From: Ignavibacteriales bacterium UBA1304
GTDB lineage: Bacteria > Bacteroidota > Ignavibacteria > Ignavibacteriales > Ignavibacteriaceae
DNA length: 64,000 bases
Direction: 5' to 3'
NCBI GenBank assembly: GCA_002307295.1
Contig: DBTY01000004.1
Location: forward strand, 124,001-188,000
Every line of letters starts with the position of its first letter. Within the stretch, counting starts at the first letter, position 1. This document shows, one piece after another, positions 44,996 through 54,991 of this stretch. Under the pieces are notes generated by a model. It worked only from the letters and a program-made list of their open reading frames with translations, made no database searches and was not told the DNA's origin. The position numbers and the translations under genes are program-made.

Positions 44996-47900
44996 TGCTT
45001 ACCCGAATTATTTATTGGTAATTTAATTATTGCTTTAGTTCCTTTGTTTAATTTAGTTTCATACTCTAAAGTCCCCTTATACTCTTCAATAATGTTATAA
45101 GTAATAGATAATCCAAGCCCCGTTCCTTTACCAGGGTCTTTTGTGGTAAAAAACGGGTCGAATATTTTGGGCAGGTTTTCGGGGCTTATTCCGCAACCCG
45201 AATCTTTTATTGTAATAATTAATTCTTTATCTATCACTTTAGCGTCTATATCAATTTCCCCTTTCCCTGCAATTGATTGTTCGGCGTTTGAAAGGATATT
45301 ATAGAACGCCTGATGAAATTTCCTTTCGTTGCCAATTAAAGCAGCCGGAATATCAGTATAATTTTTTTTAACGCTGATTCTGTTTTTAAGCTGATCGTCA
45401 AGGATAACCAGACAGTTATCAATAATAGAGCGTATATTACAATTTGTGGGCGGCAGATCATAACGCCCGCTATAATTGCTGAGGCTTGCAACTATCTCTG
45501 CTGCGCGTTTAACTCCAACATTAATTGCCTTTATTAAAAGAGCGACATTATCTATATGACCGCTCAAATTTTCCCTGAAATATCTTTCAAGTCCGTAAAC
45601 ACCGCCGTTAATAAAATTAAGCGGGTTATTAATTTCGTGAGCGATGCCGGCGGCAAAAATTCCTAAGGATGCCATTTTTTCTGATTGTACAACCCGTTTT
45701 TGGGCTGCTTTCAATTTATCGAGCGTTGTCCTTAATTCTTCTCTCTGCTCCATCAGCTCTTCATTAATTGTTTGCAGTTCTTCGTTGGCTGCGGCAAGTT
45801 CCTCTGTCCGTTCTTTAACAAGCAGCTCAAGCCGATCGCGATATTTTTCTAATTCGCTCTCAATCATCTTCTTTTCAGTAATATCAACATTAGAGATAAG
45901 AATCATTGGCTGATTTTTCCACTGAATTACTAAAGAGGAATACAGAAATACTATTTTTCTTCCGTTCTTATCAACCAACGGCATTTCAAGATTCTCTATT
46001 TTACCATTTTCATCCATCTGTGTTGCTAAAAATTTAGATATCTCAGGCTCCACAACAAAACCCAATTCCTCTGTTGTTTTACCGATCGTTTCAGCTTCGC
46101 TCAAATTATTAAGCGAGTAGAAGGCTTTGTTTGCTAACTTATAGCGATAATCCATATCAGTTAGAATTATAGAATAAGGAGCGTAATCCAGAATGTTTTT
46201 GAACAATTCTTCGCTTTCTTTAAGAGCTTCCTCGGCATGTTTACGTTCAGTAATGTCCGAAATAAAACCTTCGAGCCAGAGTAATTCGCCTGAGTCTTGG
46301 CGTACGCCGCACCCTTGTTCCCATACCCATTTCTCTTTTCCCAAAGCGTCAATAATACGATACTCCATACGAAAAGGCCGCGCGTTAAGAATACCGGATT
46401 GAACAACATTCCACACCATTTGTCTATCCTCTGGATACACTAAATTACCGTAAGAAATAACTTTAGAGTTCATTAGCTGCTCAGGGCTATAACCTGTAAC
46501 GGCTATGCTTCCTTCGCTTACAAAATCCATAGTCCATTCTTCATTATTTTGGCAGCGGTAAACCATACCAGGGAAATTGCCAATAAGCGTTGTAAGGAAT
46601 CGCTGATTTTCCCGCAGTTTTTCTTCAGTTTTTTTTCTCTCTGTTATATCCCGACTTATACCTAAAACGCCTATAAGCTTTCCATCAGCAGCATAAATTG
46701 GAGTTTTTATAGTTTCCAGTATCTCATTGTGCCCATCCTTAAAAGTAACTTCCTCTTCGTTTATTGTTGGTCCGCCGGCAGTCGCGGCAGCTCTGTCTTT
46801 TTCCCTGAAAAAATCAGCTTTTTCTCTATCTACAAAATCATAGTCCGTTTTACCTACAATCATGTTTTCTTTTGCGCCGAACATTTCTCCAAAACGCTGG
46901 TTACATTTAAGATACACGCCGTCAGAGTCTTTTAACCAAACCAAATCTGGAAGGATGTCAATTAGCGTGCGTAAAAGCGCTTCGCTCTTTTTAAGCCCTT
47001 CTTCGGCCTGTTTCTGTTCGGTTATATCCGTAATTGTTCCGGTAATAGCCGGGTTCCCCTGATGTACCATATAGCTGCCAAGAACTCTTACAGAAATCAC
47101 ACGGTTATCCTTCCTTACAGCCCTGAATTCATATTCCATAAATTCAACTTCGCCGTTTATACGCCTCATTATATTCCCGTTAACAACAGTTCTGTCGTCG
47201 GGATAAGTGATATCCATTGGACCCAGTTTATTTATAATTTCATCATACGTATATCCAAACATTTTGCAGAATTGTTTATTTACGTAGCGGAACAGGCCGC
47301 TTTGAATGATATATACGCCAACGATAGAATTCTCTACTACGTTACGGTATTTTGTTTCAGATTCAAGCAAAGCTTCTTCAGTGTTCTTTCGTTCAGTTAT
47401 GACAAACTCTATTCCGTCAAAACATATTGAACCATCATTAAGTAATCTGGGCGTTGAAACAAAAGAAGACCAGCGAATTTTTCCCACTGGATCTTTTACC
47501 CGGGCTTCTACCTTAAAAGTTGAAAAGGTTTTAACCGCTTCTTCCTCGGCTCTTGTTAAACCGGGTATATCATCTTTGTAGATTCTTCCATAGATAAGCG
47601 TTTCATCAGCAATTGCTTCTTCTGGCGATACTCCATACAATAACTGCACAGAATCGCTTAAATACGTGAACTTTCTGGCGCCATCCGGCTTCATTACAAT
47701 TTGATATATCATTCCTGAAGTAAAATTATTGCTAAATGATTTAATGCGCGATTCGCTGTCGTACAGAGACAATTCAGTTTTTTTTCGGTCAGAAATATCT
47801 GCCAGCGTAAATTGCGCTAATTGATTTCCTTTGTCTATAAAACTCTTCAACTGAACTTCGGCATCCCAAAGGCTGCCATTAGGGCGTTGATAAAGCCATT

Positions 47901-48546
47901 CAAAAATAATTTGTTCTTCGGATAACGCTTTTTCGACATAATATTTTATTTTTTCGGAAGAAGAAGTTCCGTCATACTGAAAAGGAGGCGATAGTTCGGC
48001 GGGCGTCCTGCCTGTAATTTCATCTTTGGCGGCATATCCATATATTTTTACTGCCGCTTTGTTGCAATCTATTATTGCATATGCCTTACAGTCTATTACA
48101 ACAATTGGAACCATTGAATTTTCATATGCGCTTTCCCTTAAAGACAGGGTTTCCAGTTTTTTCATCTTAGATTCAAAAAGCCGCAATGCCATTTTAATCG
48201 CGGCAACAAGCGCCGTTTCTCCTGAATTTTTATCTATATAACCATACGAAGTAAGTCTTTCGGTTTTTTCTAAAATATTAGCGTCGGGACGCGCAGATAT
48301 AAATATTAGCGGGATATCAAATTTTTCGAGTATAGTTTTAGCGGTTAGTATGCCGTCCATTCCGTTGCTCAGGGCGACGTTCATAAGAATCAGATTTATC
48401 TTTCTTGTTCCCTCAACAGCCTGAACTGCTTCTTCTTCAGTCTTTGCTACAATAACATTAAACCCATATTTACCCAGTAAAACTTTTTGATTTTGGGCTA
48501 TGGCAATTTCATCCTCTACAAGCAGAATATTTTTTTCATCACACAT
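44992..48546 (-). CDS. Multi-PAS hybrid sensor histidine kinase with N-terminal receiver
   Basis: The 1184-residue cytosolic protein starts with a receiver domain (about 1-120: NILLVEDEIAIAQNQKVLLG). About six PAS/PAC units follow between 130 and 895, marked by repeated ISRDITERKKTEE-like joints. Then come a coiled coil (ERTEELAAANEELQTINEEL), HisKA with GIFAAGIAHEINNPLNFING (phospho-His about 970) and a HATPase domain with IKDSGCGISPENLPKIFDPF and GTGLGLSI. There is no membrane segment. Signals are probably cytosolic and sensed by the PAS array. Confidence 0.93.
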   Translation of the reverse strand: MCDEKNILLVEDEIAIAQNQKVLLGKYGFNVIVAKTEEEAVQAVEGTRKINLILMNVALSNGMDGILTAKTILEKFDIPLIFISARPDANILEKTERLTSYGYIDKNSGETALVAAIKMALRLFESKMKKLETLSLRESAYENSMVPIVVIDCKAYAIIDCNKAAVKIYGYAAKDEITGRTPAELSPPFQYDGTSSSEKIKYYVEKALSEEQIIFEWLYQRPNGSLWDAEVQLKSFIDKGNQLAQFTLADISDRKKTELSLYDSESRIKSFSNNFTSGMIYQIVMKPDGARKFTYLSDSVQLLYGVSPEEAIADETLIYGRIYKDDIPGLTRAEEEAVKTFSTFKVEARVKDPVGKIRWSSFVSTPRLLNDGSICFDGIEFVITERKNTEEALLESETKYRNVVENSIVGVYIIQSGLFRYVNKQFCKMFGYTYDEIINKLGPMDITYPDDRTVVNGNIMRRINGEVEFMEYEFRAVRKDNRVISVRVLGSYMVHQGNPAITGTITDITEQKQAEEGLKKSEALLRTLIDILPDLVWLKDSDGVYLKCNQRFGEMFGAKENMIVGKTDYDFVDREKADFFREKDRAAATAGGPTINEEEVTFKDGHNEILETIKTPIYAADGKLIGVLGISRDITERKKTEEKLRENQRFLTTLIGNFPGMVYRCQNNEEWTMDFVSEGSIAVTGYSPEQLMNSKVISYGNLVYPEDRQMVWNVVQSGILNARPFRMEYRIIDALGKEKWVWEQGCGVRQDSGELLWLEGFISDITERKHAEEALKESEELFKNILDYAPYSIILTDMDYRYKLANKAFYSLNNLSEAETIGKTTEELGFVVEPEISKFLATQMDENGKIENLEMPLVDKNGRKIVFLYSSLVIQWKNQPMILISNVDITEKKMIESELEKYRDRLELLVKERTEELAAANEELQTINEELMEQREELRTTLDKLKAAQKRVVQSEKMASLGIFAAGIAHEINNPLNFINGGVYGLERYFRENLSGHIDNVALLIKAINVGVKRAAEIVASLSNYSGRYDLPPTNCNIRSIIDNCLVILDDQLKNRISVKKNYTDIPAALIGNERKFHQAFYNILSNAEQSIAGKGEIDIDAKVIDKELIITIKDSGCGISPENLPKIFDPFFTTKDPGKGTGLGLSITYNIIEEYKGTLEYETKLNKGTKAIIKLPINNSGKQ

Positions 48547-49002
48547 AAAATATCCATCGTATAACTTTGTTATTGCGCCTGACTGCTTTTATTACATAAC
48601 AACAAGTTCCGTATATTTTAGCAATTCATATTATTTATTATATATAATAATATTTATCTCAACAAATATCCATATCCTTTATTGGAGAGATGATAGAAAT
48701 CACATCAACTATTTTTTTAGTTTCGTTCAGAGATTAAATTATTATGTATGCCTAAGTTTTGAACAAGAACAAGGGGAAACGCAAAAAGATAATTGACAAA
48801 TAAACTACTAAACGGAAAGCGGCAAGGCAATTCTTTCCATTGCGGTATTTTTTAGTCTGTTTTAATAGCTACATAAATATACTTCTATTTATTTATGCGC
48901 ATTTTGTTCGATAATAAGCAAAAGGGGTAATGTGTCGTTAGCAAAATCCGCAACGAAAACGTAAAAGATGTAAATAATAAAAGACAAGGTAAAACTGCTA
49001 AT
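48547..49002. other. Divergent promoter region, kinase / phosphoesterase
   Basis: These 456 AT-rich bases separate divergent starts. I see runs such as TATATAATAATATTTAT near 48640 and TTGACAAATAAAC near 48793, which could be promoter parts, but no coding frame or repeat. Confidence 0.5.
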
Positions 49003-50691
49003 ATGAAAAAGAGAAATAACAACTGGGTCTACGCAATAATAGTAATTGGATTTGCATTTGCTTTTTTTGACGGGTGCAATAGCGGCGATATAAACGCCAT
49101 TGATAATCTGACAGGGAGCAAAGCCGCAACGACTCTTGAGCGAACAATCGTCCCTGTTCCAGTCCCCTCGACTTCCCCGGCAATTCATCCTTATGATATT
49201 CAAAAGTTTATGGCATATGGATATGGCGTTTGGCAATACGGCGCCGGACTTAGCTGTGAAAAAAGATTAGACCTTATGCCCGCTAATTATAACGGAGCGT
49301 CGGTCTCTAAATCAGCGGAGCTACTAAATTTCTTTGCTATGACTGACGTGCACATTACCGACGAAGAATCGCCCACGGAGGGAATATACTTTGGCATACG
49401 CAATAACGGCATAATTTCCGGCTATTCGCCGGCAATGCTTTATTCAACGCAAATGCTTGATGCAGCTATCAGGACGATAAACTCGCTTCATAAAAGCGCC
49501 CGGTTTGATTTTGGCATTTCTTTAGGGGACGTTGCAAACAACGGCCAGTACAACGAGCTCAGATGGTTTATTGACGTTCTTGACGGTAAGAAAATAAATC
49601 CGGATTCAGGCGATAAGGATAATCCAATACCAGGCTCCGGCAATGATTATCAGGATGAGTTTCAGGCCGAAGGACTTGATAATACAATCCCCTGGTATTC
49701 AGCTATTGGCAATCACGATCACTTTTGGATGGGCACAAATCCGCCGACCGATTATATACGTCAGGCCTACACAGGTTCAGATATCCTTCAGATTGGCGAT
49801 ATTTTTACGGCTGGAGGTATAAACCGAAAAGATTTTTATGTTGGCGTAGTGGACGGCAAAACGCCTTTTGGCTCTATCCTATGCTCAGGTCCAGTTGGCA
49901 GCGCCACGCCTCAGCAAATTACCGCAGACGCGAACCGCCGTTTTTTATCAAGAAGCGAATGGATGAACGAGTTTAATACTTCCTCTTCAAATCCCGCCGG
50001 ACATGGTTTTAAACAGGCCAACATACTCGGCTGTTATGCTTTTGAGCCAAACTCAGACATACCATTAAAAGTAATTGTTTTAGACGATACTCAAGCCGAT
50101 AACGACGCCGATATCCACGGCTACGGGCATGGCTCGCTTGACCAGGCGCGTTACGCATGGCTTATAAATGAACTTGATAAAGGACAGAATGAAGGCAAGC
50201 TGATGATAATTGCTGCGCATATTCCAATTGGCGTTAAGATGGAAGGCATTCTCGGAGCGTTTTTAGGCTGGAGTACGCAAGCCGCGGTAACAGAGGCTAA
50301 TCTGATTGCTAAACTGCATACATACCCAAATCTTATTATGTGGATTGCCGGGCACCGTCACCTTAACACTGTAACAGCGCTTCCATCGCCTGATCCCGTT
50401 AATCATCCGGAATATGGATTTTGGGTAGTTGAAACCTCGTCGTTACGCGAGTTTCCTCAGCAGTTCCGCACTTTTGAGATTGCGCGCAATAGCGATAATA
50501 CGGTTTCGGTATTTGCAACCGACGTTGATCCGGTTGTTAAAGAAGGATCGCTTGCAGCTAAATCGCGTTCATACGCTATAGCGGCTAATCAGATATTCAA
50601 AATGCAAAACAATCCATCGTATAACGCAGAGTTAGTTAAACAACTAAGCGCTGAAATGCAGAACAAAATTAAAACCTTAGGGCGCAAATAA
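49003..50691 (+). CDS. TIGR03768-type metallophosphoesterase lipoprotein
   Basis: The 562-residue protein has a signal with lipobox FFDGC (about residue 25). The metallophosphoesterase motifs are MTDVHITDEESPTE, DFGISLGDVANNGQYNELRW, AIGNHDHFWMGTN, IIAAHIPIGVKM and MWIAGHRHLN. The motif order and the long spacing match TIGR03768 proteins. The substrate is unknown. It lies at the left end of the second phosphorus-related block, on the opposite strand. Confidence 0.9.
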   Translation: MKKRNNNWVYAIIVIGFAFAFFDGCNSGDINAIDNLTGSKAATTLERTIVPVPVPSTSPAIHPYDIQKFMAYGYGVWQYGAGLSCEKRLDLMPANYNGASVSKSAELLNFFAMTDVHITDEESPTEGIYFGIRNNGIISGYSPAMLYSTQMLDAAIRTINSLHKSARFDFGISLGDVANNGQYNELRWFIDVLDGKKINPDSGDKDNPIPGSGNDYQDEFQAEGLDNTIPWYSAIGNHDHFWMGTNPPTDYIRQAYTGSDILQIGDIFTAGGINRKDFYVGVVDGKTPFGSILCSGPVGSATPQQITADANRRFLSRSEWMNEFNTSSSNPAGHGFKQANILGCYAFEPNSDIPLKVIVLDDTQADNDADIHGYGHGSLDQARYAWLINELDKGQNEGKLMIIAAHIPIGVKMEGILGAFLGWSTQAAVTEANLIAKLHTYPNLIMWIAGHRHLNTVTALPSPDPVNHPEYGFWVVETSSLREFPQQFRTFEIARNSDNTVSVFATDVDPVVKEGSLAAKSRSYAIAANQIFKMQNNPSYNAELVKQLSAEMQNKIKTLGRK

Positions 50692-50724
50692 AACAGATGC
50701 GCCCCTTAGTAAAAAGCAGATTAG

Positions 50725-51708
50725 CTATTTTTGAATATCATAAAAATATAACTGTTCCCCTTTTTCATTTACAAAACTGAATCGCATTTTGTTTTGCGTT
50801 AACGATACTACTCCAAAGCCAAGAGAAGAGAAACTATACTTTGTAAAGGCTTCATGCCCTGCCGATCTTGATTGAGAACCTCCGCCAACGCCAAAGTATT
50901 CTATTTTTGAATTCTCTGGCCGCGAATGCTGCAAATCGTGGTCGTGCCCCGAAAAGCAGGCGTCGATATGATATTTTTCAAATATCGGGATAAAAGTAGT
51001 CTGGATTTCCTTTGTGCTTCCATGCGTTGAAGAGGCGGAATATGCGGGATGATGAAATATTGCAAATTTCCACTTCGCTTTTGAAGCGCTTAAAACGCTA
51101 TCGCACCATTTTACCTGGATATCATTTCTCTGCGTTTTTATGTTCGCTTCCTCTTTGTCCTTATAATGTTTTTCAATAAACGGAGATGAATCCAATATTA
51201 CAAAAAGCGCTTCCGTTGAGTCTGGCAAAGCTTTAGTAAAGCTAAAATATCTAGCGGGCTGTATCCATCTTTTGCTATTTTTTGCATATTCAAGTTCTCC
51301 CTCAACGTTGCCTGCATTATCATGGTTCCCAAGAGCTATATACCAGGGTATCATCAATGATTGATTTGTGTAAACATTTTCAAAATTAACAAACCAGAGA
51401 GTATCTGTGGAGCTTGAAACTCCTTTACCGTGAAAGTTATCGCCGCATGTTACTACAAAGGACGCTTCAATTTCTTTTGCCGTAATGCCAAATTGCTTTG
51501 CAACTTTTAACTGCCCCGGAGTTTTTTTGTTAACGTCATTCAGACCGTCTCTCCCCCAGTCGCTAATTACAAGAAAGTTAAGGGAATTATTGCCGGGCAA
51601 TAAAAGATTTTGTTTTTCTCCGCCAGTCTGAGCGCTTAACGGAGCTGCAACTAATAACAATAAAATTATTAATAACTCAAAAACAGAGAATTGTTTTTTT
51701 AATTTCAT
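50725..51708 (-). CDS. Secreted metallophosphoesterase (acid-phosphatase-like)
   Basis: The 327-residue protein has a signal peptide (about 1-26). Metal motifs are VISDWGRDGLND, VTCGDNFHGKGV, ALGNHDNAGN, IFHHPAYSASS and SGHDHDLQH. The Asp-Trp-Gly start and overall plan match tartrate-resistant/purple acid phosphatase-like enzymes. It is the last gene before the convergent TIGR03768 gene. Confidence 0.88.
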   Translation of the reverse strand: MKLKKQFSVFELLIILLLLVAAPLSAQTGGEKQNLLLPGNNSLNFLVISDWGRDGLNDVNKKTPGQLKVAKQFGITAKEIEASFVVTCGDNFHGKGVSSSTDTLWFVNFENVYTNQSLMIPWYIALGNHDNAGNVEGELEYAKNSKRWIQPARYFSFTKALPDSTEALFVILDSSPFIEKHYKDKEEANIKTQRNDIQVKWCDSVLSASKAKWKFAIFHHPAYSASSTHGSTKEIQTTFIPIFEKYHIDACFSGHDHDLQHSRPENSKIEYFGVGGGSQSRSAGHEAFTKYSFSSLGFGVVSLTQNKMRFSFVNEKGEQLYFYDIQK

Positions 51709-51746
51709 AAAGCCGCCTTTTAATTAAAATAATTTTGTGTAATTTT

Positions 51747-51784
51747 AAAACAGACCCGGCCTCAATTAGCCGGGTCTGTTAAAA
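51747..51784 (-). terminator. Terminator after the phosphodiesterase gene
   Basis: AACAGACCCGGC (51749-51760) pairs perfectly with GCCGGGTCTGTT (51769-51780). On the minus strand a T-rich run follows. It separates the phosphodiesterase from the acid phosphatase gene. Confidence 0.85.
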
Positions 51785-51830
51785 TGTGCCGCTGATATTT
51801 ATTTACTTTATATTTTTTTTACGAACTATT

Positions 51831-53477
51831 TTATTTAGAAATATACAACTCGTTTGCCGGAATAATTTGCTTTGGGATGCCGGGGCCTTTATAATAAATA
51901 TCAAGCCACTGTCCGCCGCCGCCGTTAAAATAAGTCACCTTTAATTCGTGCATCCCTTCTGTAAGTTCGACTGAACCGCTTTTTTCAAGCGTTCCATGGT
52001 CTCCGTCATTATTCACAATATTTTTTCCGTCAATAAATAATTTACTGCCGTCGTCAGAAAGAGTATAAAAATTATATTTACCCGGTTTTGAAATTTTAAT
52101 ATATCCTTCAAATTTAACCGCGTAATTCTCACCGCGATGTTCTACTTTATCAATCCGGCATTCATATACCTGCCCGGTTTTTACTGGAGTCAGGTTTTCA
52201 AATATAGGAAGGAATTGGACAAAGTTCAATTCATAACTGCTGTATTTAAGTCCATGCCCTTCATTGCTTTTAATTACTCTAAAAAAAGCTCTGCTTGTTT
52301 TGCTTTCTTCGTTAGCCCCTTTAAATGCTTTTGCTGAAACGACTGCGCTTTTATCTAACTTAAACGGCGAAGCGTATATAGGAGAATTTTTATCCGGTTC
52401 TGAACCGTCTAAAGTAAACCTGACGTCCCCATCCTTTTCGCTGTTTTTAATTATTACTTCCGGAGCTTCGTCAACAAACAAACCGCCTGCAGGAGCATAG
52501 AAATGTTTTTCCGGAAAAATTACAGGCTGCTCAAGCAATACTTTTTCTTCTTTCATTTCCGGAACAGGGAATCCTTCAAACGCATAGCTTACTGGTCTGC
52601 CGATACATGCATAAGATAATTTTACTCCCAGAACAAAAGCTACAGTAGCGGCGTTATCGTACTGATAATAAGGCAGCTTAAGCTCGTACCCCTTTTTAAC
52701 TTTTGGCCCGCTCATAATAAAAGGGACTTCCAGTTCGTCCATTGAGTTGCCTCCATGTCCGTAACCTATGCCGCCGTGATCGGCGCAAACAATAAAAAGA
52801 GTACTTTCATAAATTCCCGCGTCTTTAGCGGCTTGTAATATAATGCCAAGTAGGGAATCCGCTTTTCCAACGGCATTAAAATATTCTGGCGAACCATGCC
52901 CGCTCTCATGCCCCGCTCCGTCTACATTGTCTAAATGAATAAACGTAAAAGTCGGTTTTTTAGATTTTATATAATTTGCCGCCAGTTCAGTCGTATTGCA
53001 TTCGTCTTTTCCATTGACGTCGTAGTTAGGAGCAGATTTTTCATACAATCTGCCAAAACCATCCCAATGATATATCGCCCCGATTTCAGCGTCAGGCATC
53101 TGCTGACGGATTGTTCCAAATATTGTAGGGAACATATCTTCATTTGGCGCCGTAGTAACTGGATTGATTGAAAAATCGTGCGATTCCCATTCGTTTGACA
53201 AAATACCCGTCTGAATAAGATCGGCTCCTGATATTATTGCTTCCCAATTTGGGGTGCTAACTGTAGGCAGCACAGATCTGCCATGCATAGTATAAGCGCC
53301 GTTTTTCATTAAGAACTCCATGTTAGGGGTTTTTGCATGTTTAATTCCATTAGGACTCATACCGTCGACGCCAAACACAATAACATGTTTAATTTCTTTT
53401 ATCTGAGGGAATAAAGAAACGTTTATTAATAAAAATCCCGCCAGTAATAATTCTGTAATTATTCGTATTCTTTTCAA
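51831..53477 (-). CDS. Alkaline-phosphatase-superfamily phosphodiesterase with PA14 domain
   Basis: The 548-residue protein has a signal peptide (about 1-25). The N-terminal nucleotide-pyrophosphatase/phosphodiesterase domain has VIVFGVDGMSPNGIKHAKTP, nucleophile Thr in PTVSTPNWEAI and ADHGGIGYGHGGN. A middle domain (about 325-400) resembles the chitobiase C-terminal type (VRFTLDGSEPDKNSPIYASP). The C-terminal part is PA14 (YNFYTLSDDGSKLFIDGKNI, then HELKVTYFNGGGGQWLDIYY), which binds sugars. It begins 24 bases past the pbfA stop, so it is probably in the phosphonate operon. Confidence 0.88.
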   Translation of the reverse strand: MKRIRIITELLLAGFLLINVSLFPQIKEIKHVIVFGVDGMSPNGIKHAKTPNMEFLMKNGAYTMHGRSVLPTVSTPNWEAIISGADLIQTGILSNEWESHDFSINPVTTAPNEDMFPTIFGTIRQQMPDAEIGAIYHWDGFGRLYEKSAPNYDVNGKDECNTTELAANYIKSKKPTFTFIHLDNVDGAGHESGHGSPEYFNAVGKADSLLGIILQAAKDAGIYESTLFIVCADHGGIGYGHGGNSMDELEVPFIMSGPKVKKGYELKLPYYQYDNAATVAFVLGVKLSYACIGRPVSYAFEGFPVPEMKEEKVLLEQPVIFPEKHFYAPAGGLFVDEAPEVIIKNSEKDGDVRFTLDGSEPDKNSPIYASPFKLDKSAVVSAKAFKGANEESKTSRAFFRVIKSNEGHGLKYSSYELNFVQFLPIFENLTPVKTGQVYECRIDKVEHRGENYAVKFEGYIKISKPGKYNFYTLSDDGSKLFIDGKNIVNNDGDHGTLEKSGSVELTEGMHELKVTYFNGGGGQWLDIYYKGPGIPKQIIPANELYISK

Positions 53478-53501
53478 ATGTGATTCTCCTATTATTATAA
53501 A

Positions 53502-54869
53502 TTATAATTCGCAAATACATTCGTCAATAATTGATATTGCTTTCTGCATCTCTTTTTGCGTTATGGTTAAAGGCGGCATCAAAGTAAGAACATTGCCCCC
53601 TGATATTTTAAAGCTTAATCCTTTTGAAAGAGATTTGTATAATATCTTTTCGGCTTCTTCATTTGCCGGCTCTTTTGTGGCGCGGTCTTTTACAAGTTCA
53701 ACACCCATTAGCAAACCAATACCTCTTACGTCTCCTATAATATTGCGCTTAGCCTGCAGGCATTTAAACTCATGCAGGCTCCATTCGCCGAGAGTTTTTA
53801 CCTTTTCCAGAATATTTTCTTCTTCAATAATTTTAATTGTCGCCAGACTTGCAGCGGCTCCAACCGGATTTTTTTCATGCGTATAATGCCCCAGCGCTAT
53901 ATTCCCTGCAACATCATATTCTTCTTTGGTAAGAATCCCCGCCATTGGTATAACGCCGCCGCCGAGCCCTTTGCCTATGCAAAGGATATCAGGCGTTATT
54001 CCGCTGTATTCATGCGCAAACATATAGCCGGTGCGCCCAAGGCATGTTGGTATCTCGTCTAAAATTAGAAGAGCTCCATATTTATCGCACAAACTGCGCA
54101 GCCCCTGCCAGTACTCCTTTGACGGAATAATAGCGGTCGTATACCTGATCGGTTCAGCGATAAAAGCTGCAATATCAGGTTCGTGTTTGAACACATATTC
54201 AATGTACTCAAGCGAATCCATTCCAGACGTCTGATCGTTTCCAAGAAAATTTCTGTACTCTGACGGAGGCGGGACATGTATTGCGCCTGGAAGCAGCGGG
54301 CCTATATTTGAAATAAATAAAGACTCGCCGCCAACGCTTATAGAATCGAGCGAAGCGCCGTGAAAAGAATCCCACCAGCTTATTGTTTTAAACCTGCCGG
54401 TAACAATTCTAGCCAACTTAAGAGCCATTCCAACGGCAAGCGTTCCTGCTGGCGCAAAGAGAGCTTTATTTAATCGGCCGTCTGTAAGCTCGGTAAGCTT
54501 TTTTGCAAGTTGAATTGCAGGCTCGTTTGTATAACGCCTTGGCGAAAATGGGAGCTTATCCAATTGCTCCTTTACCGCCTCAATTACTTTTGGATGTTTG
54601 TATCCAACCTGATGAACATTGTTCCCATGAAAATCGAGATATTTACGTCCCTGCATATCTGTTATGTAGCTTCCTTCACAGCTTTCAAGAACGTTCATGC
54701 ATGGTGTTGAAAGAGACTGGTGTAAAAAATATTTTGCGTCAAGTTCTAAAAGCTCTTTTGTTTTTTCGTCAATATTTTCAGAAATCCAATTGTCCCTTAA
54801 CTGAGAAACGTTTACATCCCCTTCGGTTTTGTCAGCCTTATTCACAATATCATTATTAGCAGTTTCCAT
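53502..54869 (-). CDS. pbfA: (R)-1-hydroxy-2-aminoethylphosphonate ammonia-lyase, PbfA-type
   Basis: The 455-residue class III PLP-dependent enzyme has the PLP Lys300 in CIGKGLGGGVIPMAG and Asp271 in LILDEIPTCLGRTG. The pattern FHGNNVHQVGYKHPKVIEA marks the PbfA type within the aminotransferase family. PbfA turns (R)-1-hydroxy-2-aminoethylphosphonate into phosphonoacetaldehyde and ammonia, so it feeds the PhnX reaction. It sits next to phnX and phnW. A generic aminotransferase is the alternative. Confidence 0.83.
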   Translation of the reverse strand: METANNDIVNKADKTEGDVNVSQLRDNWISENIDEKTKELLELDAKYFLHQSLSTPCMNVLESCEGSYITDMQGRKYLDFHGNNVHQVGYKHPKVIEAVKEQLDKLPFSPRRYTNEPAIQLAKKLTELTDGRLNKALFAPAGTLAVGMALKLARIVTGRFKTISWWDSFHGASLDSISVGGESLFISNIGPLLPGAIHVPPPSEYRNFLGNDQTSGMDSLEYIEYVFKHEPDIAAFIAEPIRYTTAIIPSKEYWQGLRSLCDKYGALLILDEIPTCLGRTGYMFAHEYSGITPDILCIGKGLGGGVIPMAGILTKEEYDVAGNIALGHYTHEKNPVGAAASLATIKIIEEENILEKVKTLGEWSLHEFKCLQAKRNIIGDVRGIGLLMGVELVKDRATKEPANEEAEKILYKSLSKGLSFKISGGNVLTLMPPLTITQKEMQKAISIIDECICEL

Positions 54870-54991
54870 ATAACTTCCGTTTGGTTATGTTTTCTCGTAA
54901 TTTTTTCCGGTAGAGCTTAAAACAAGTACTCATCATATAATTATTTTCTGTTAGCTCCCTAAATAAAATCTATTTTTATATTGCTAAGTTT

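Noticed and set aside
53502..54869. Ornithine or acetylornithine aminotransferase
   Set aside because: The neighbours phnX and phnW and the FHGNNVHQVGYKHP pattern point to PbfA.
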